Assembly: GCA_003013855.2 (NCBI GenBank)
Contig: PVNU02000773.1
Coordinates: forward strand, 5,335,001-5,399,000
Reading direction: 5' to 3'
Origin: Liriodendron chinense
Lineage: Eukaryota > Streptophyta > Magnoliopsida > Magnoliales > Magnoliaceae
Length of the DNA stretch: 64,000 nucleotides
Shown: positions 34,240 through 46,200 of the stretch, in pieces
Layout: the number at the start of each line of letters is the position of its first letter
How positions within the stretch are numbered: the first letter of the stretch is position 1
Made by a program: the position numbers and the translations under genes
Notes under the pieces: model-generated
What the model saw: the letters and a program-made list of their open reading frames with translations, nothing else
The model's database searches: none
Told to the model about the DNA's origin: nothing

Positions 34240-34700
34240 CATTGGATTTTTCACTTTATGATTGAGACCCCGGATACACCGAGGTGGGTGGGACCTGACT
34301 GTGGGCCCACTGTGATGTATCTGACTACGTCCACACGGCCCATCAGTATTGGAAGCTCGTTTTAGGGCATGATCCAAAAAATAAAGCAAATCCTGACTAT
34401 TAAAAACTTCTAGTGGGCCACAAAAGCTTTGGTTCAAGATGATATTTGTTTGGTCTCTTCATCTAATTGTGACCTTATCAACAGGTTGGATGGCAGCTAA
34501 ACATTCCAGTGGGATCCATGAAGTTTTTAATGGTGGGGATTCAATCACAACTGTTTCCTGTGGTGTGGTCCACCTAAGATTTAAGTCAGCTTCATTTTTT
34601 TCGGATCACACGCTAAAATGAGCTTTTAAAATGGTTGGACGGTGTGGATTTAAGGCACATCGGTGGATCCTGGGTCTCACCAAATCCGCTCCCCTGCGTA
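34240..34700. mobile_element. Foldback family A, copy 4
   Basis: The left arm has 'gtgggcccactgtgatgtat' and 'tcgttttagggcatgatcc'. The right arm has 'gctaaaatgagcttttaaaa' and 'ggttggacggtgtggat' in inverted order. It ends at CACCAAATCCGCTCCC, the family terminus. Confidence 0.75.
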
Positions 34701-34709
34701 TCATGCATC

Positions 34710-35660
34710 ACACTCTGCCAGAGTATCAAAGTTTTTCTCCGTCCCTCCTTTTTATTTTATTTACACTCCAAATACAAGTTGAAGTGGGCCACGATTTTGA
34801 CTGGTAATACCTGTATGTTTGACAAACGTTCACCAACAGCCTGAGGGAAAATTTCCCAGTCCCCCATGTTTCTTTTCTTTTCTATTCTTTTCTTTTTTTA
34901 AATATTTTCTACTGTACTGAGTCTCAAAAGAAGAGCCCAGAACGAAAGAGCACATAAGAGACATGAAAGGAAGCCCTAACCCTAAAGAATTCCTTGGATA
35001 CCGATTTTGTCTCCTCAATTTCTCGAGAAAGCTATCTCAATCCCCCCAATATTCACACTACTGTTTGCCATCATCAGTTCGAAGCCAAAATGCAGGGGCC
35101 ACCCTTTTTGACATTAGGGCTTTATCTGATATCAGAGACAGACTCCCACGTCACTTCACCACCTCTTCGGAAATTGTCGTAATCAATCCTCATCCATAAT
35201 ACACATTGGCATACTTGTATTGAAATCAAGACCATCCAAATGGCTGACCCCCAGTTGTGGATTGGGAGCAACGGCAAAAATCACTTTGAGCAGATGATAC
35301 TAACCATCGGATGTTGCCTGTGGAATTTGGATGGCCCACTATTGATAGCCAACCAATTTGATGGTTGGGATTGCTCCATCAATGTGATCCTTCGGCCATG
35401 CTGCATCCAAAATATGCCCCCACAATTTGCCTGGTCTGGTTTGCAGCCGTAAATTGCGTGTATCACGTCACGTGCAAGGGGTACAGTCACTACCTCTTTG
35501 GAAATGGTGGTGAACTATCACGGGAGTTTTGTGCCGCGCCCGAATTGAATAACCTCAGGCTGCATGGAAATGACAAAAATGCCCAAAACCCTGAGCCCTG
35601 GACTTCATTGGCAAGTCCGGCCTACCGGTGAAAATTCTCACCACCGTCTGTTTTTCATGC
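34710..35660. other. Intergenic stretch with weak ORFs
   Basis: Two overlapping plus-strand ORFs start at 34963 and 34994 (78 and 62 codons). They resemble no protein I know and are not followed by a convincing splice partner. The rest has fragments of dispersed repeats ('ccatcggatgttgcctgtgg', 'tgatggttgggattg'). Confidence 0.45.
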
Positions 35661-35664
35661 TTTC

Positions 35665-36150
35665 CAGAGGAAGCGGATTAGGTGCGGCCCTTACCGTGGG
35701 GCCCACCTTGATGTATGTATTGTATATCAACGCCATCCATCCATTTTGCCTAATCATTTTATGGCATGAACCCAAAAATGAATCTGAACCAAATCTTAGG
35801 TGGACCATACAGCAGGAGACCGGTGATTGACCATTAAAAACTTCTTGTGGGCCACAGAGGTTTTGGATCAAGCTGATATTCGCTCTTTCCCTTCATCCAG
35901 GTGTGTGTGACCTTATCAACAGTTTGGATGGAAAATAACATTTCAGGTGTGCCTAGGAAATTTTTAATGGCAGGTGCTCAATCACCACTATTTCCTATGG
36001 TGTGGTGTACCTGGTATTTGGATATGCTTCATTTTTTGGAACATACCCCAAAATGAGCCAGGAAAAAGATGGACGGCATGGATATACAATACATACATCA
36101 AGATGGCCCCACGGTCATGGCCGCACCGTGTTGGGTGAAGCCGGGGCCAC
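35665..36150. mobile_element. Foldback family A, copy 5
   Basis: Starts GGAAGCGGATTAGGTGCGG. The left arm 'gtggggcccaccttgatgta' and 'catccatccattttgcc' is inverted at 36040-36130 as 'ggaaaaagatggacggc' and 'catcaagatggccccacgg'. The centre contains 'ttatcaacagtttggatgg'. This is a nearly complete copy of about 485 bp. Confidence 0.8.
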
Positions 36151-36219
36151 ACCTGCCCCTAATTGAAACAAGGAGAGTTTGGTCATTTGATGAAAAGGCG
36201 GAGGACTTTACCTGTCCTC

Positions 36220-36580
36220 CCACAATCCCTGTACCGATACCTTAAAACTTCTGAGTGCACACCTTAATGTATCCATAGTGTTTATTTGCCATCCAATCTG
36301 TTGATAAGGTCACATAAGCATGGATGAAGGTTTTAAAAAAAAATAAAAATAAAAATCAGCTTGATACGCAACTTTTGTGGCCCATTAATGGTCAATCACC
36401 ACTCGTTTCATGGTATGGTCTACCTGATAATTGTTTCTACTACATTTTACGCACAATGCCCTAAAATGATATAGAAAAACGGATGGACGGCATGGATACA
36501 GAATACATGCATCAAGGTGGGCACCACGGTAAGGATCGCACCGTCTTGGGTGAGTTCGGGATCTCACCAAATCCACTATT
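36220..36580. mobile_element. Foldback family A, copy 6 (left part missing)
   Basis: It retains the centre ('gccatccaatctgttgataa', 'caatcaccactcgtttcatgg') and the right arm ('gaaaaacggatggacggc', then 'atcaaggtgggcaccacgg'). It ends near CTCACCAAATCCACT. The left arm is absent or unrecognisable. Confidence 0.7.
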
Positions 36581-36749
36581 GAATGAGCAACCCGTGCAAA
36601 AGTGGGCCGCACCATGATGATCACCTGATATGACCGTGTACGCACACGAATACACTCAGTCGCACGGCTGGCTGGCTGTCCACTGATTTTGATGCTGTGT
36701 TCCACTCGATGAGTGGATCAGCTTGGATTTTCAAATCAGGTTATTATCA

Positions 36750-37250
36750 AGGGACGCGGAATGGGTACTAACCCCGCCTCTCCACTCTGAGGGGCTCAAC
36801 GTTATGCCTGGTTTTTATCCACTCCGTCCATCCATTTTCCTATATCATTTTAGGGTACAGCCCTAAAATGAGGCAGTTACAAGGCTCAAGTGGACCACAC
36901 CACAGAAGGCAGCGGTGATGATGAAACCGACCGTTCAAACCTTCCTAAGACCCACCGTGATGTTTATTTGCCATCCAACCTGTTCATAAGGTCACATAGA
37001 CCTGTATGAAGGGAAAACAAAAATATCACCGTTGATCAAAACTTCTAAGGTTCCCAAGAAGTTTTTAATGGTCAGAATTTAATCCCGACCGTGTGGTCCA
37101 CTGGAGCCTTTAATCTCCATCATTTTTCGGCTTACACCCTAAAATGATATAGCAAAATGGATGGACAGTGTGGATAAAACCCATGCATCATGATGGCCCC
37201 CTCGGAGCCCTGTCTGCCCCGAGCTCGGGACTGGCCGGGTAGTACCCTAA
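36750..37250. mobile_element. Foldback family A, copy 7
   Basis: The left arm 'ttttatccactccgtccatcc', 'tatatcattttaggg' and the right arm 'ccctaaaatgatatagc', 'ggatggacagtgtggataaa' are inverted partners. The outer ends GGGACGCGGAATGGGTACTA and GGGTAGTACCC are the alternative family terminus. The centre carries 'gcccaccgtgatg'-type sequence and 'ttgccatccaacctgttcat'. It is about 500 bp and well preserved. Confidence 0.82.
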
Positions 37251-37364
37251 TCAGCGTCCATCACCAAGAGTAACCTTTTGCACCGATCGGATATTCCTAC
37301 TCGTGTGACACGTCGGCAGAATCCCAAGAAAACCCACCGACAAGACCTGCGACCGGAATTACAA

Positions 37365-37830
37365 ACGTCTGACGTGCTGCATAAAACACCCGAGGCCTAT
37401 GGGCACATATCGTATGCGTAAAATCAACTCCGTCCATCAGGTGAAAACCATCGTTTGGACCGTACACGAGGAAAAATAAGTACTGGTCAAAACTAATATG
37501 GCCCACACCAATAGAAACAATGTAAAATTGATCCGTTAACAGCTAAGTTCACAAGGTGTGACCCACCAGCTGGTTTTTTTTTTTTTTTTTTTCATCCTCG
37601 TGAGTTACATCTGATGAACTGTTTTGATGAAAGATGCACACCATGGTGGCCCCGCACAAACCTATGGTTGGCATCTAATTCCCATCCTTCCGTGTTGTGT
37701 GGTCCTTCTAAGCTGTGGGTCTAGCTGTTTTTTGGTTTTAGGGCCTAACATCAAGCATACAACCTGATAGATGGAGTGGATTTTACAATTGTTGTTACAA
37801 CAAGGTGGGCCCCATTGACTTTGGTCTTTT
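37365..37830. repeat. Degenerate foldback repeat of a second family
   Basis: 'gtaaaatcaactccgtccatc' at the left is answered by 'gatggagtggattttacaa' at the right. The interior has 'aatatggcccacaccaata', a poly-T run (37576-37592) and 'gtgtggtccttctaagctg'. The boundaries are approximate. Confidence 0.5.
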
Positions 37831-37899
37831 TCGCACTACCTAAAACAGGGTGTTGCCCCATGAGTCCAACACCTCTATATGACCAACACAACGTCGCCC

Positions 37900-38360
37900 C
37901 ACGGGAAGCGGATGGCCTCCTGCCCCGCCTAGACCATAATCCGCTTGGCTCTGTGGGGCCACCGTGAAGTATGGGTTTTATCCACTCCATCTATCCATAT
38001 ATTCCAAATCATTTTAGGTATACAAATCTCAAGTGTACCACAACACAAGAAGAAGCAGCAGTGATAATGAGACCCACCGTTGAAACCTTCCTAAGGGACA
38101 CCATGATGTTTACTTTCCATCCAAAAGGTCATGTAGACTTCGACGAGGGTACAACACAAACAAATATCAGCTTGATCCAAAACTTCTGCAGCTCCCAGGG
38201 AGTTTTTAATGGTGGGCGTTCAATCTAGTCCACTTGATCATTAAATCTACTTCATTTTTAGGTTTGCATTCTAAACTGATCCGGAAAAATGGATAGACGG
38301 AGTGGATTAAACCCATACATCACGGTGTCCCCCACAGATCCCTGCCTGAATGGACAGGAC
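37900..38360. mobile_element. Foldback family A, copy 8
   Basis: It begins near GGGAAGCGGATGGCC and has the left arm 'atgggttttatccactccat' and 'ccaaatcattttaggta'. The right arm is 'ctaaactgatccggaaaaat', then 'gatagacggagtggattaaa'. The end carries GGACAGGACGC close to 38355. The centre has 'cctaagggacaccatgatgt'. Confidence 0.78.
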
Positions 38361-39034
38361 GCAAACCGATTCCCACCTAACGGGTCTGGTCTGTTTTAGC
38401 CTTTTCAGCTCATTACATTAATCGGAGCTCTGCTAAGCACACGCGCGCGTGCAATAAAGCTCGTGTACCGGCCACACATGTGCCAGCGTCGCATATAGGT
38501 GTTAGATCCAATCCATACATCAGGTTGGTACCAGCTTCTAAATGTTTCCTAAAAATAAATCTGGTCACCTCAACGTGTGGACCCTGGATGGGTTCGAAAA
38601 CTTCAGCCAAGCTTTACAGAGCAATACATTTGTTTTGCAGGATGTGGCTCACATCACTAGTTGATCAACCTGATTCTTGGGCTAGGGCATCAGTATAGTA
38701 GTGCTATGCTGATGAGTGGATATGATCTCAGACCTATCATGCCATGCTGGCACATGCGTAGCGTGTAGATGAGCTCTATTGCACACGCGTGTGAGCCTAG
38801 CAAAGCTCAATCTCTCAAACCCAAATGGGAGTTTCAGGCCATTTACTCAAAAGAAGAAGGCTTCTTCTGTCCCCCAAAACCCCAGTAAAAGAAAAGAAAG
38901 GAAAAGAAAAGAAAAGAATCAGATAAATAGATAGACGGAGTCTTTTTTCCCTCCTCGACTCTCAGCTTTAAATTGGAAAGAAGAGAAAAGGACCATCAAA
39001 GCTGTGTTCCTCACATCTCTTTACATTCTCAGAG

Positions 39035-41016
39035 ATGGATCTTTACAAAACTGCCTTCTTCTGTTTGATGGTGCTAGCAGACTTGAGAAGGTTAGTAGCA
39101 AGAGATGAAGAATGGAAGACTGCTACTGCCACATTCACCAAAGATACAAATGGGTCTATCATCACCGGTAAGAAACTAACAATCAAATGCTCTTTTCTTT
39201 TTCTTTTTTTCCTCAGATTAGAATCTAGTCTCAGCCAAACAGTTGTGTTTCATTGCTGATATTTGGGTTCTAATGTTCTATAAGCACAAAAGCAATCAAA
39301 CAAAAGAGGTTTTCAAAACTACATTTTATGTCTGTATTTGCAAATCTGGGCCCATGTTTCAGTTCTGTCAATCTGATCTTTTTCTTCTCTTTTTTTTTTT
39401 TTTTTTTTTTCTAATTATTATAGGAGGTGCTTGTGGATTTGGAGATCTTCACAAGAAGAGCTATGGAAAATACAGTGCTGGATTAAGTACTGGGTTGTTT
39501 AACAGGGGGATTACCTGCGGTGGCTGCTTTGAGCTGAGATGCGTCGACCATATCCTCTGGTGTCTGCAAGGGAGCCCTTCTGTTATCGTCACCGCCACAG
39601 ATTTCTGCCCTCCAAATTACGGGCTCCCCAGCGACTATGGTGGCTGGTGCAACTACCCCAGAGAGCACTTTGAAATGTCTGAGTCGGCTTTCATGGAAAT
39701 CGCAGAGAAAAAAGCTGATATTGTGCCGGTTCAATACAGGAGGTGAGTATCATAACCACTTGACTGGGCATAAACTTTCTTTTTCTTTTTCTTTTTTTCT
39801 TTTCTTTTTTTTTTTTTTTTGTTTATGTTTTTGTTTTTTGTGATATGGTGTGGTTGCAAATGGATCCCTGGCTTTGGGCAAAAGAGCCATCACTCCAGTG
39901 CAGAACTTAAACGTTTCCTCCATGGAACAATGTAAATCCTAAAGGAGGCTCGGCAAGAGAGTTTGTAGAGTACCCTATCAGATTTTCAGCTTGTGCAAGT
40001 GTGACACATGATTCATCGATCTAAACTGATCTGGATTCTGAACCATTGATATTTTAGGCCCTGATTTGGTTGGCGATGAACTGAAAATACTTAAGACTAG
40101 AAGAAACCTATCAATAGGTGGAAAAAGATGGTTTGGAAACAAAACAATCCTAAAAGAGGTACCATACAATGCTCGGGCGGAGTGTTGAGTTTTCAGTTTG
40201 TATAAGTGGGGCCCATGATTCGGTAATATAAACTGATCCAAACCACTGATTTCATGGGCTCCAATTTGGTTGGCCGTGCACTAAAAATCCCCAAGAGTGG
40301 ATGAATCCTGTCCATAGGCTAAATATTCTATGGCTAGGATCTTCCAATCTGATGGTGTTTTGGTGGATTGGTCATCCATATTGGGGCCCATAATATCGAA
40401 GGTTTGGATCATGGAACTATGGACCCCACTTGTAAAAACCGAAAACCCAAATGGTGATGTACAAATTGAAACTTTTCACCCAAGCATTGTATAAGATATC
40501 CTCAACCTTTTCTACCACGGTTGGCAGAAATGGATTATTTTCTGCCCATGTTTTGATGTCCTGTAACTGTCTAAATGGAGTATCAGCTTTCGTCAATTCA
40601 TAAAATTTACAAAATTAATTTTCATCTTAAGCTGCATAGGCACCTAGCAGTTCTCATCTTGTCTTTCTACATATTATGAGAAACAGAGCATGATTTATAT
40701 AGTTTTGTGCAGAGTAAACTGTGAGAGAAACGGAGGGATGAGATTTACAGTAAGTGGGAGTTTTTACTTTTATCAAGTTCTAATCACCAACGTGGCCTCA
40801 GACGGCGAAGTGGTTGCAGTTAAAGTGAAGGGATCGAAAACAGGATGGATACCCATGGGAAGAAACTGGGGACAGAATTGGCAGTGTGATATAGACCTCA
40901 TCGGCCAGCCATTGTCTTTCGAGGTCACTGTCAGCAGTGGAAGAACGGTGACATCCTACAATGTAGCTCCAGGAAATTGGCAGTTTGGTCAGACATTCGA
41001 AGGAAAACAGTTCTAG
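39035..41016 (+). CDS. Alpha-expansin (EXPA), three exons
   Basis: Exons 39035-39167, 39424-39742 and 40713-41016 join in frame across GT-AG introns to give 251 aa, the usual EXPA length. A short hydrophobic N-terminus (about residues 6-16) suggests secretion to the cell wall, where expansins loosen cellulose-hemicellulose contacts in response to acid. Domain 1 (about 27-155, a six-stranded double-psi barrel) has GGACGFGD (45-52), eight cysteines and TATDFCPPN (101-109). It also carries the alpha-expansin GGWCN block (117-121). Domain 2 (about 160-251) ends [13 protein letters not shown]. Two usually conserved barrel residues differ. The Tyr of the family 'TFYGG' is Thr35 (ATFTKD), and the HFD motif is HFE (126-128). 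There is also an extra Cys209 in domain 2. I recall similar changes in the EXPA13/EXPA20-type subgroup, so this is more likely a divergent clade than a broken gene. No frameshift or stop is seen. Confidence 0.94.
39965..40505. repeat. Foldback repeat in expansin intron 2
   Basis: The half-unit 'acaatgctcgggcgg', 'tttcagtttgtataagtggg', 'ccatgattc' at 40168-40225 returns inverted at 40390-40500, where the reverse complement has 'acaatgcttgggtg' and 'ttacaagtggggtcca'. A third, direct half-unit lies at 39965-40100. A fragment of the same family occurs at 61050-61290 on the opposite strand. Confidence 0.7.
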
Positions 41017-41820
41017 AAACAAAGAGGCTGAGAACTTCAATACCCAAATGGGGAGATTGGGTGTAATTTGATAGGTGAGATGAGATGAAAATGGCAGAAT
41101 TCATTGCTTCAATTCCCAACCATGAGTTTGGAATCTAGAAATTTACAGATTCATTTACTGATGAGCACTTCAAAAGCAGGACTGGTAAAGTTTCGAGGAC
41201 TAGAACGAAGTTCAATAGTCAAAAAGTAAGTGTGGCGGGCAGATCATTATTAATGGAAAATGAAAGAAAAAGGCGCCAAGCACATATGGTCCCACTGGGT
41301 ATCTTTTTCAAATGAGCAGATGAGAATGTAAATATGTTGATGGAAAGTGTATGTCGCTTAGCAGAAGCTTTTATTCTGCCATGTCCCCCCATTTTAATCT
41401 TCTTTCTTGCCATCTATGAATCTTGACAACCTTTTGGAGATTATCTATATGAACCATCATTACTTCTACAAAAGAAGTGACTTAAAGAGTTATGGTGGGC
41501 CTGATGAGAAAACAAAGTTAGAATACACGCACCTTCAGCATTAGATAAACACGATGCTCCCTTTAAAGCTTGAATACCGGCACTCATGCCTGCATATCAT
41601 TCTTTTTATATCTGTGTACAGTTAAATTATAAAATAAAATAATCTAATATCATGTAAGCATCAGTGCATAGATGTATATAAAATGAGGTATATTAGAAAA
41701 TATAATAAAATAAAACCAGAAAAAAAGGAAAAAGACTGACTGTCTATTATTGTTCTGTTGCCTCATCACCAATGTCCAGCACTTGTCTAAGACACAATGC
41801 CAAGGAGATGATTTTTTTAA
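41017..41820. other. Downstream flank of the expansin gene
   Basis: This contains the presumed 3' UTR. AT-rich DNA follows with no further gene. Confidence 0.5.
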
Positions 41821-41824
41821 TAAG

Positions 41825-42262
41825 GGAAAGCCCATATGCGGCCAGGGCACGTTGATGCTCTTAATGTGCCCCCATATGACACATGGATGGTCAAATCATC
41901 AATCTGGACCCCATGTCACTTGCCCCACGTTTCATGGGTGATCATGAAAAATCATTTTGATCGGAGGATTTTAACCTTCCAGATGTTGGCCTCTCTTTTC
42001 ACAACCATCAATTCCTTCCTTGCAGACATGTTGTCTGACTTGCATGGACTCTACAAAATCAACTATTCATATTGATTATTGGAACTTATTTGATGCAAAC
42101 CGTCCATTTTCTATGTCATTGATTGGATGGAAATTTTGCTATGACAAGTGTGAATTTGTCATACTGGCCCATGAAAAGTAGTAAGAATCCAATGGACAAT
42201 CCAAATCAATGATTGGCCATCCATGAGTCTAAAAGTGCCCCACATATCCCTTTCTAGAACTA
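41825..42262. repeat. Degenerate MITE-like repeat
   Basis: AAGGGAAAGCCCATATG at the left is loosely answered by CACATATCCCTTTC at the right. The interior has 'gatggtcaaatcatcaatctgg' and 'caatgattggccatccatg', the latter roughly an inverted partner. The layout is similar to the 43724-44210 element. Confidence 0.45.
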
Positions 42263-42531
42263 AGCAGGGCCCTTTTTAAACCACCTGCAACATAAGATGC
42301 AATCCTCAGCAGTTCCTGAACATGAGAAAATATCTTGAAATGAACAGAGGAATAAGGCATTTGCATGATTCTAACAACAAATGAAATGCAATGTCAGCTG
42401 ATGAATTTCATTTAATAGACTGCTCTATATGGAAAAGAAGATAATGAGTAAAGGTTAAATAAAAGGAGCTTTCCTAAGGCCACATGCACCTCTAGACGGG
42501 GCAACACATGCAGACCTGGAACATGAATAAG

Positions 42532-42655
42532 CAGGGCCATCAACAGGACTTGCTAAGGGTTGGCTTCGGCCCAAATTTTGAACTGTTCAACTGGGCCTAT
42601 TCAAAATTTCCATTTTGCTTGGCCCAGGCCTGTGCCCAGCCCATTGACAGCCCTG
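42532..42655. mobile_element. hAT MITE with exact 8-bp target-site duplication
   Basis: A 124-bp element with ends CAGGGCCATCAACAGG and CCATTGACAGCCCTG, flanked on both sides by TGAATAAG (42524-42531 and 42656-42663). The interior has 'gggcctattcaaaatttcc' and 'attttgcttggccc', shared with the 27653-27726 element. Confidence 0.92.
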
Positions 42656-42679
42656 TGAATAAGACATCCAAGACATGCA

Positions 42680-43235
42680 TCCAGTCCAGTCAAATGTAGA
42701 TGATCTGGACTGTCAGTCAGGCTAATCAACCGGTGGTGTGGGAGACACATGTGCAAAAACAATTAACTGTGGGAGGTCTAAAAAAAATTCTGCATGTCCA
42801 CATTTAACACACATGTATGTCCTGCCTGATGAGTGCACCAGCCTGGCTGGTCATCACAAAGTTGAATGCATCCAATTGCACAACCTTGGATATCCCAGGT
42901 GTGTATGTGGCCACATGCAAAGGTGCATCAGGGAGGTAGGTGCATTCAGGCTTATTGAAACTTATGAAATAGATGGAAAATCAACGGGCATAATATACAC
43001 TTCCAAGAGGTAATTACAGTTTTGATACAATGGGCTCCGCAGCATTTGGATGGTGCGGAGTCTGCTGACTATCGCTCCCAACAACTACAGCACAAGAAAT
43101 CAAACTAGTATTTGAAATGATTGATTCATTCGATTGATACCACTAAAAATCAATTTATAACTCTAGACTGATCATTGAACAGACCATGCAAACCTCCGCA
43201 TGAAATGGTTAAGTGTTACTTTTTTGTACTGTGAG
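42680..43235. other. Intergenic stretch downstream of the PPR gene
   Basis: It holds fragments of a dispersed repeat ('tgatgagtgcaccagcctgg', 'gatgatctggactgtc') that recur in altered form at 57.3 and 62.6 kb. No gene was recognised. Confidence 0.45.
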
Positions 43236-43239
43236 TGAG

Positions 43240-46200
43240 TCAATGAGTTGATGGTGTCTCTTCCTTCTCCTCTAGAAACTCCATATAACCACCAAAATAT
43301 TTCTCAGCTTCTTGCCTGACAATAGCCGATAGGCTCACTTCCCCCTTGGATTCAAAGCCATTTATCAACATTCTAAAGGTTATCTCATCTGGTTCGCAAC
43401 CAACCTCTTTCATCAGCTGAAAACACTCCATCACAGCTTGGGAAATGCCGAACTCCATCAAAGTTCTCAAGACAGCGTTAAATCCTTCAATATCAGCATC
43501 CACAATCTCCATCTTCAGATATGAGAGAAGAAGTTCGACCTTCTCAAATAGCCCATTGCTTGCCAACACTGCGATCATATCTGCATAGACAGACGCCTGA
43601 GGCTTATACCAGTATTCCTTTCTGATGTCTTCAAAGACCTAAATTACAAAACGGCATGATGAGAACACATTTTAGTCCTTCGTGCTTAACTAAAAGTGAT
43701 ATCTTAGTTATCTTATATTCTTAGGGAAATGCTACCGTCATCAGACATTAGCATCATCCCCAAACCTTTCAAAAATGACATGTGGGAGGCCCAATCATCA
43801 ATCTAGACTGTCCATTCAATAGTACCATTGGAAGCAAGCCTTGGTCCAAGAATCCAGCCAATTGAGTGATCCTAGCCCTTTGAATGGGGCCAATTTGTTA
43901 CAACTGTCCCTTTTTTTTACGAGCCAGAGATTGCCTGATTAGAATCATTAGACCAAAGTCATAAGCAATACAAAGTGGGATCTATCAAACAGATGTTTCA
44001 AGATGATTATTGGACCTACTTTGATTCTCCTCTTGATCTTGACTGCCCATTTCCCATGCTACTGATTGGATGTTTAAGATCATCTGATTGGCATGATTTG
44101 TGCACCATGGCTTGCCCCAAGTTCTATGAATGCTCTGCACGGTTCAAATCAACAATTCGTCATCCTACACGTCATTTAAGAATCTCTGGGACGTTAGCAT
44201 TTCTCATATTCTTATTCATGAATGGGATGTTTTAAAGAAACGACTATAAAATCTTGGGATTTTTACCCCAAAATTCCTGAGGAACCTACATTTTACCAAA
44301 TAATGCCTCCATGATTAGAAATTAAGTGGAGGTGTTTTATGAGGGATGAAATTACAAAAATGCCCTCATTTATTTATTTATTTTCTTTAAAAAGTAATGA
44401 AGCTCAAGGCTTGTGAAGCCCATATGGTATGTGTATAACATCCAACACATTAAATGTATGCACCACCCCATGGTCATAACAAGAAAAAAAAAAAAAATCA
44501 GGTCAATCAGATCATCCGATGGGCTACACTTGAATTGGGATATTTTGAATGGTGTACATTAGCTTTTATGAATTGGCCCACCTAACAATTGGATCCACCA
44601 TAATTTTTTGTTTGTGTAGTAATAATGTTGGCGTGCATCTGTTGGATGGGTTGGATGTGCGACACATACCACATGGGCCCCACAACTTTCGATTTTCCAC
44701 TTGTAAAGGAAAAGCAATGGAGAGCAGTAATATAATTTCTCCTCTTTGAAAGCACTGCCCTGGAATATCGGTTATTGGAGGCACTACTTAGTAAAATCCA
44801 ATTCCTTGTGGAATTTTGCAGTAAAAATTCCTAAAATCTTAAATTGAAAGGGAACAAAATATCAGCAATTAATCAGAAAATTCTGATATAAATGAGGATA
44901 AAATTAAGCCATCAAATGTGCCTCTGAGAAAAGGCACCAATAAGATAAACAGCCCTGGGAAAACTACACCATAATCTCACTTTTCGCCTTGTGTTTAAAA
45001 AAATGACTCTTGACAGTAAGGATTTACAGCATTGCATTCCCTTTTCTTCCCAGTTCCATCGTGGTAAGCATGAATCCCCTCCAAAAACGGCACGAAAAAT
45101 CCTACTTAAAGATACAGCCAGAAGATAAACAACCAAAACAACTCCAAATATCAAGGTGAAGCAACTTCTGTTTCTCACAGAATTCATCAGATGAATCTCA
45201 TGTCTCTAAAGCATCATGGATGGAGAGCGACTTGTCTGAGTTGAATCGGACTCAGTTGGACCTAATCTGATTTGACAGCACAAGTCACCCTTGACTTCGC
45301 AGAGTTGGGCCAATTCATCCCTTACATGGGTGAATTGCGATTGGACTCGATACCTGACGAGTCTCCGAGTCAATCAAAAGAACTACCAACTTCTAAGCAA
45401 ATACCATTTAAAAAAAAAAAAAGACGAAGAAGTAATCTCAAAGAGAAGTTTGAACCAAGTGACTATTGGGGGGGGGGGGGGGGGGGGGGATGTACTTCAT
45501 TGACTACCTGAAGTTGCAGTCTGTACATCATCACATAAGGGACCCACCCTCCAAAAAGGGGACCATTCAGCCAGCGAGGCTTTCCATGGAAGATCCAGTG
45601 AGTCACAACATGGATGCCGAACGAAAGATTATGTTCGAAATATGGGGATGGGGCTGTATCATGGCATAACAGGAATGTATGATAATAAGTTCATCCAGAA
45701 ATGTGATACAAATTTCCATGCCGCAACACCAACATGCATTGAAAAGTAAAGATCGTTTACTGTCAGTGCATTCCAATGTAGTGTAAACCTGTATTAGAGT
45801 TTCGATGGAGTTCAATATCTCGCAAGGTCGCTAAGGTCCAAACTCCAAGGGCATCAAATAGTATTGGGAATGCATCGGGATAAATTCATATAGATAGACG
45901 TCACATTCAAACCATATTTTAAACCTTGGTCAAAACCATAGTTCAAAAAACTTGACTCAAATTGATGTCCGGCTGGGTCGGGTCGACTTGAAGACTCGGA
46001 CGAGTCAAGACTTGACATTTTATAATTAACTTAATAATATTCATTCATATTTAAATGGTTATATGAACATTAAGTATAACAATTGAAGAGAAAGCAACCT
46101 TGCAGTGCTTGGCATGATGTTCGAAGCCTCAGTCTCTCCGCTGCAGGTCTTGGGTTCAAACCTCACCCATGAATTTTCACAGAGACGCCCTTCTTAGGCA

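Noticed and set aside
34963..35199. Two overlapping ORFs that might be an N-terminal exon
   Set aside because: No homology recognised, no convincing donor or downstream partner exon, and dispersed repeats surround them.
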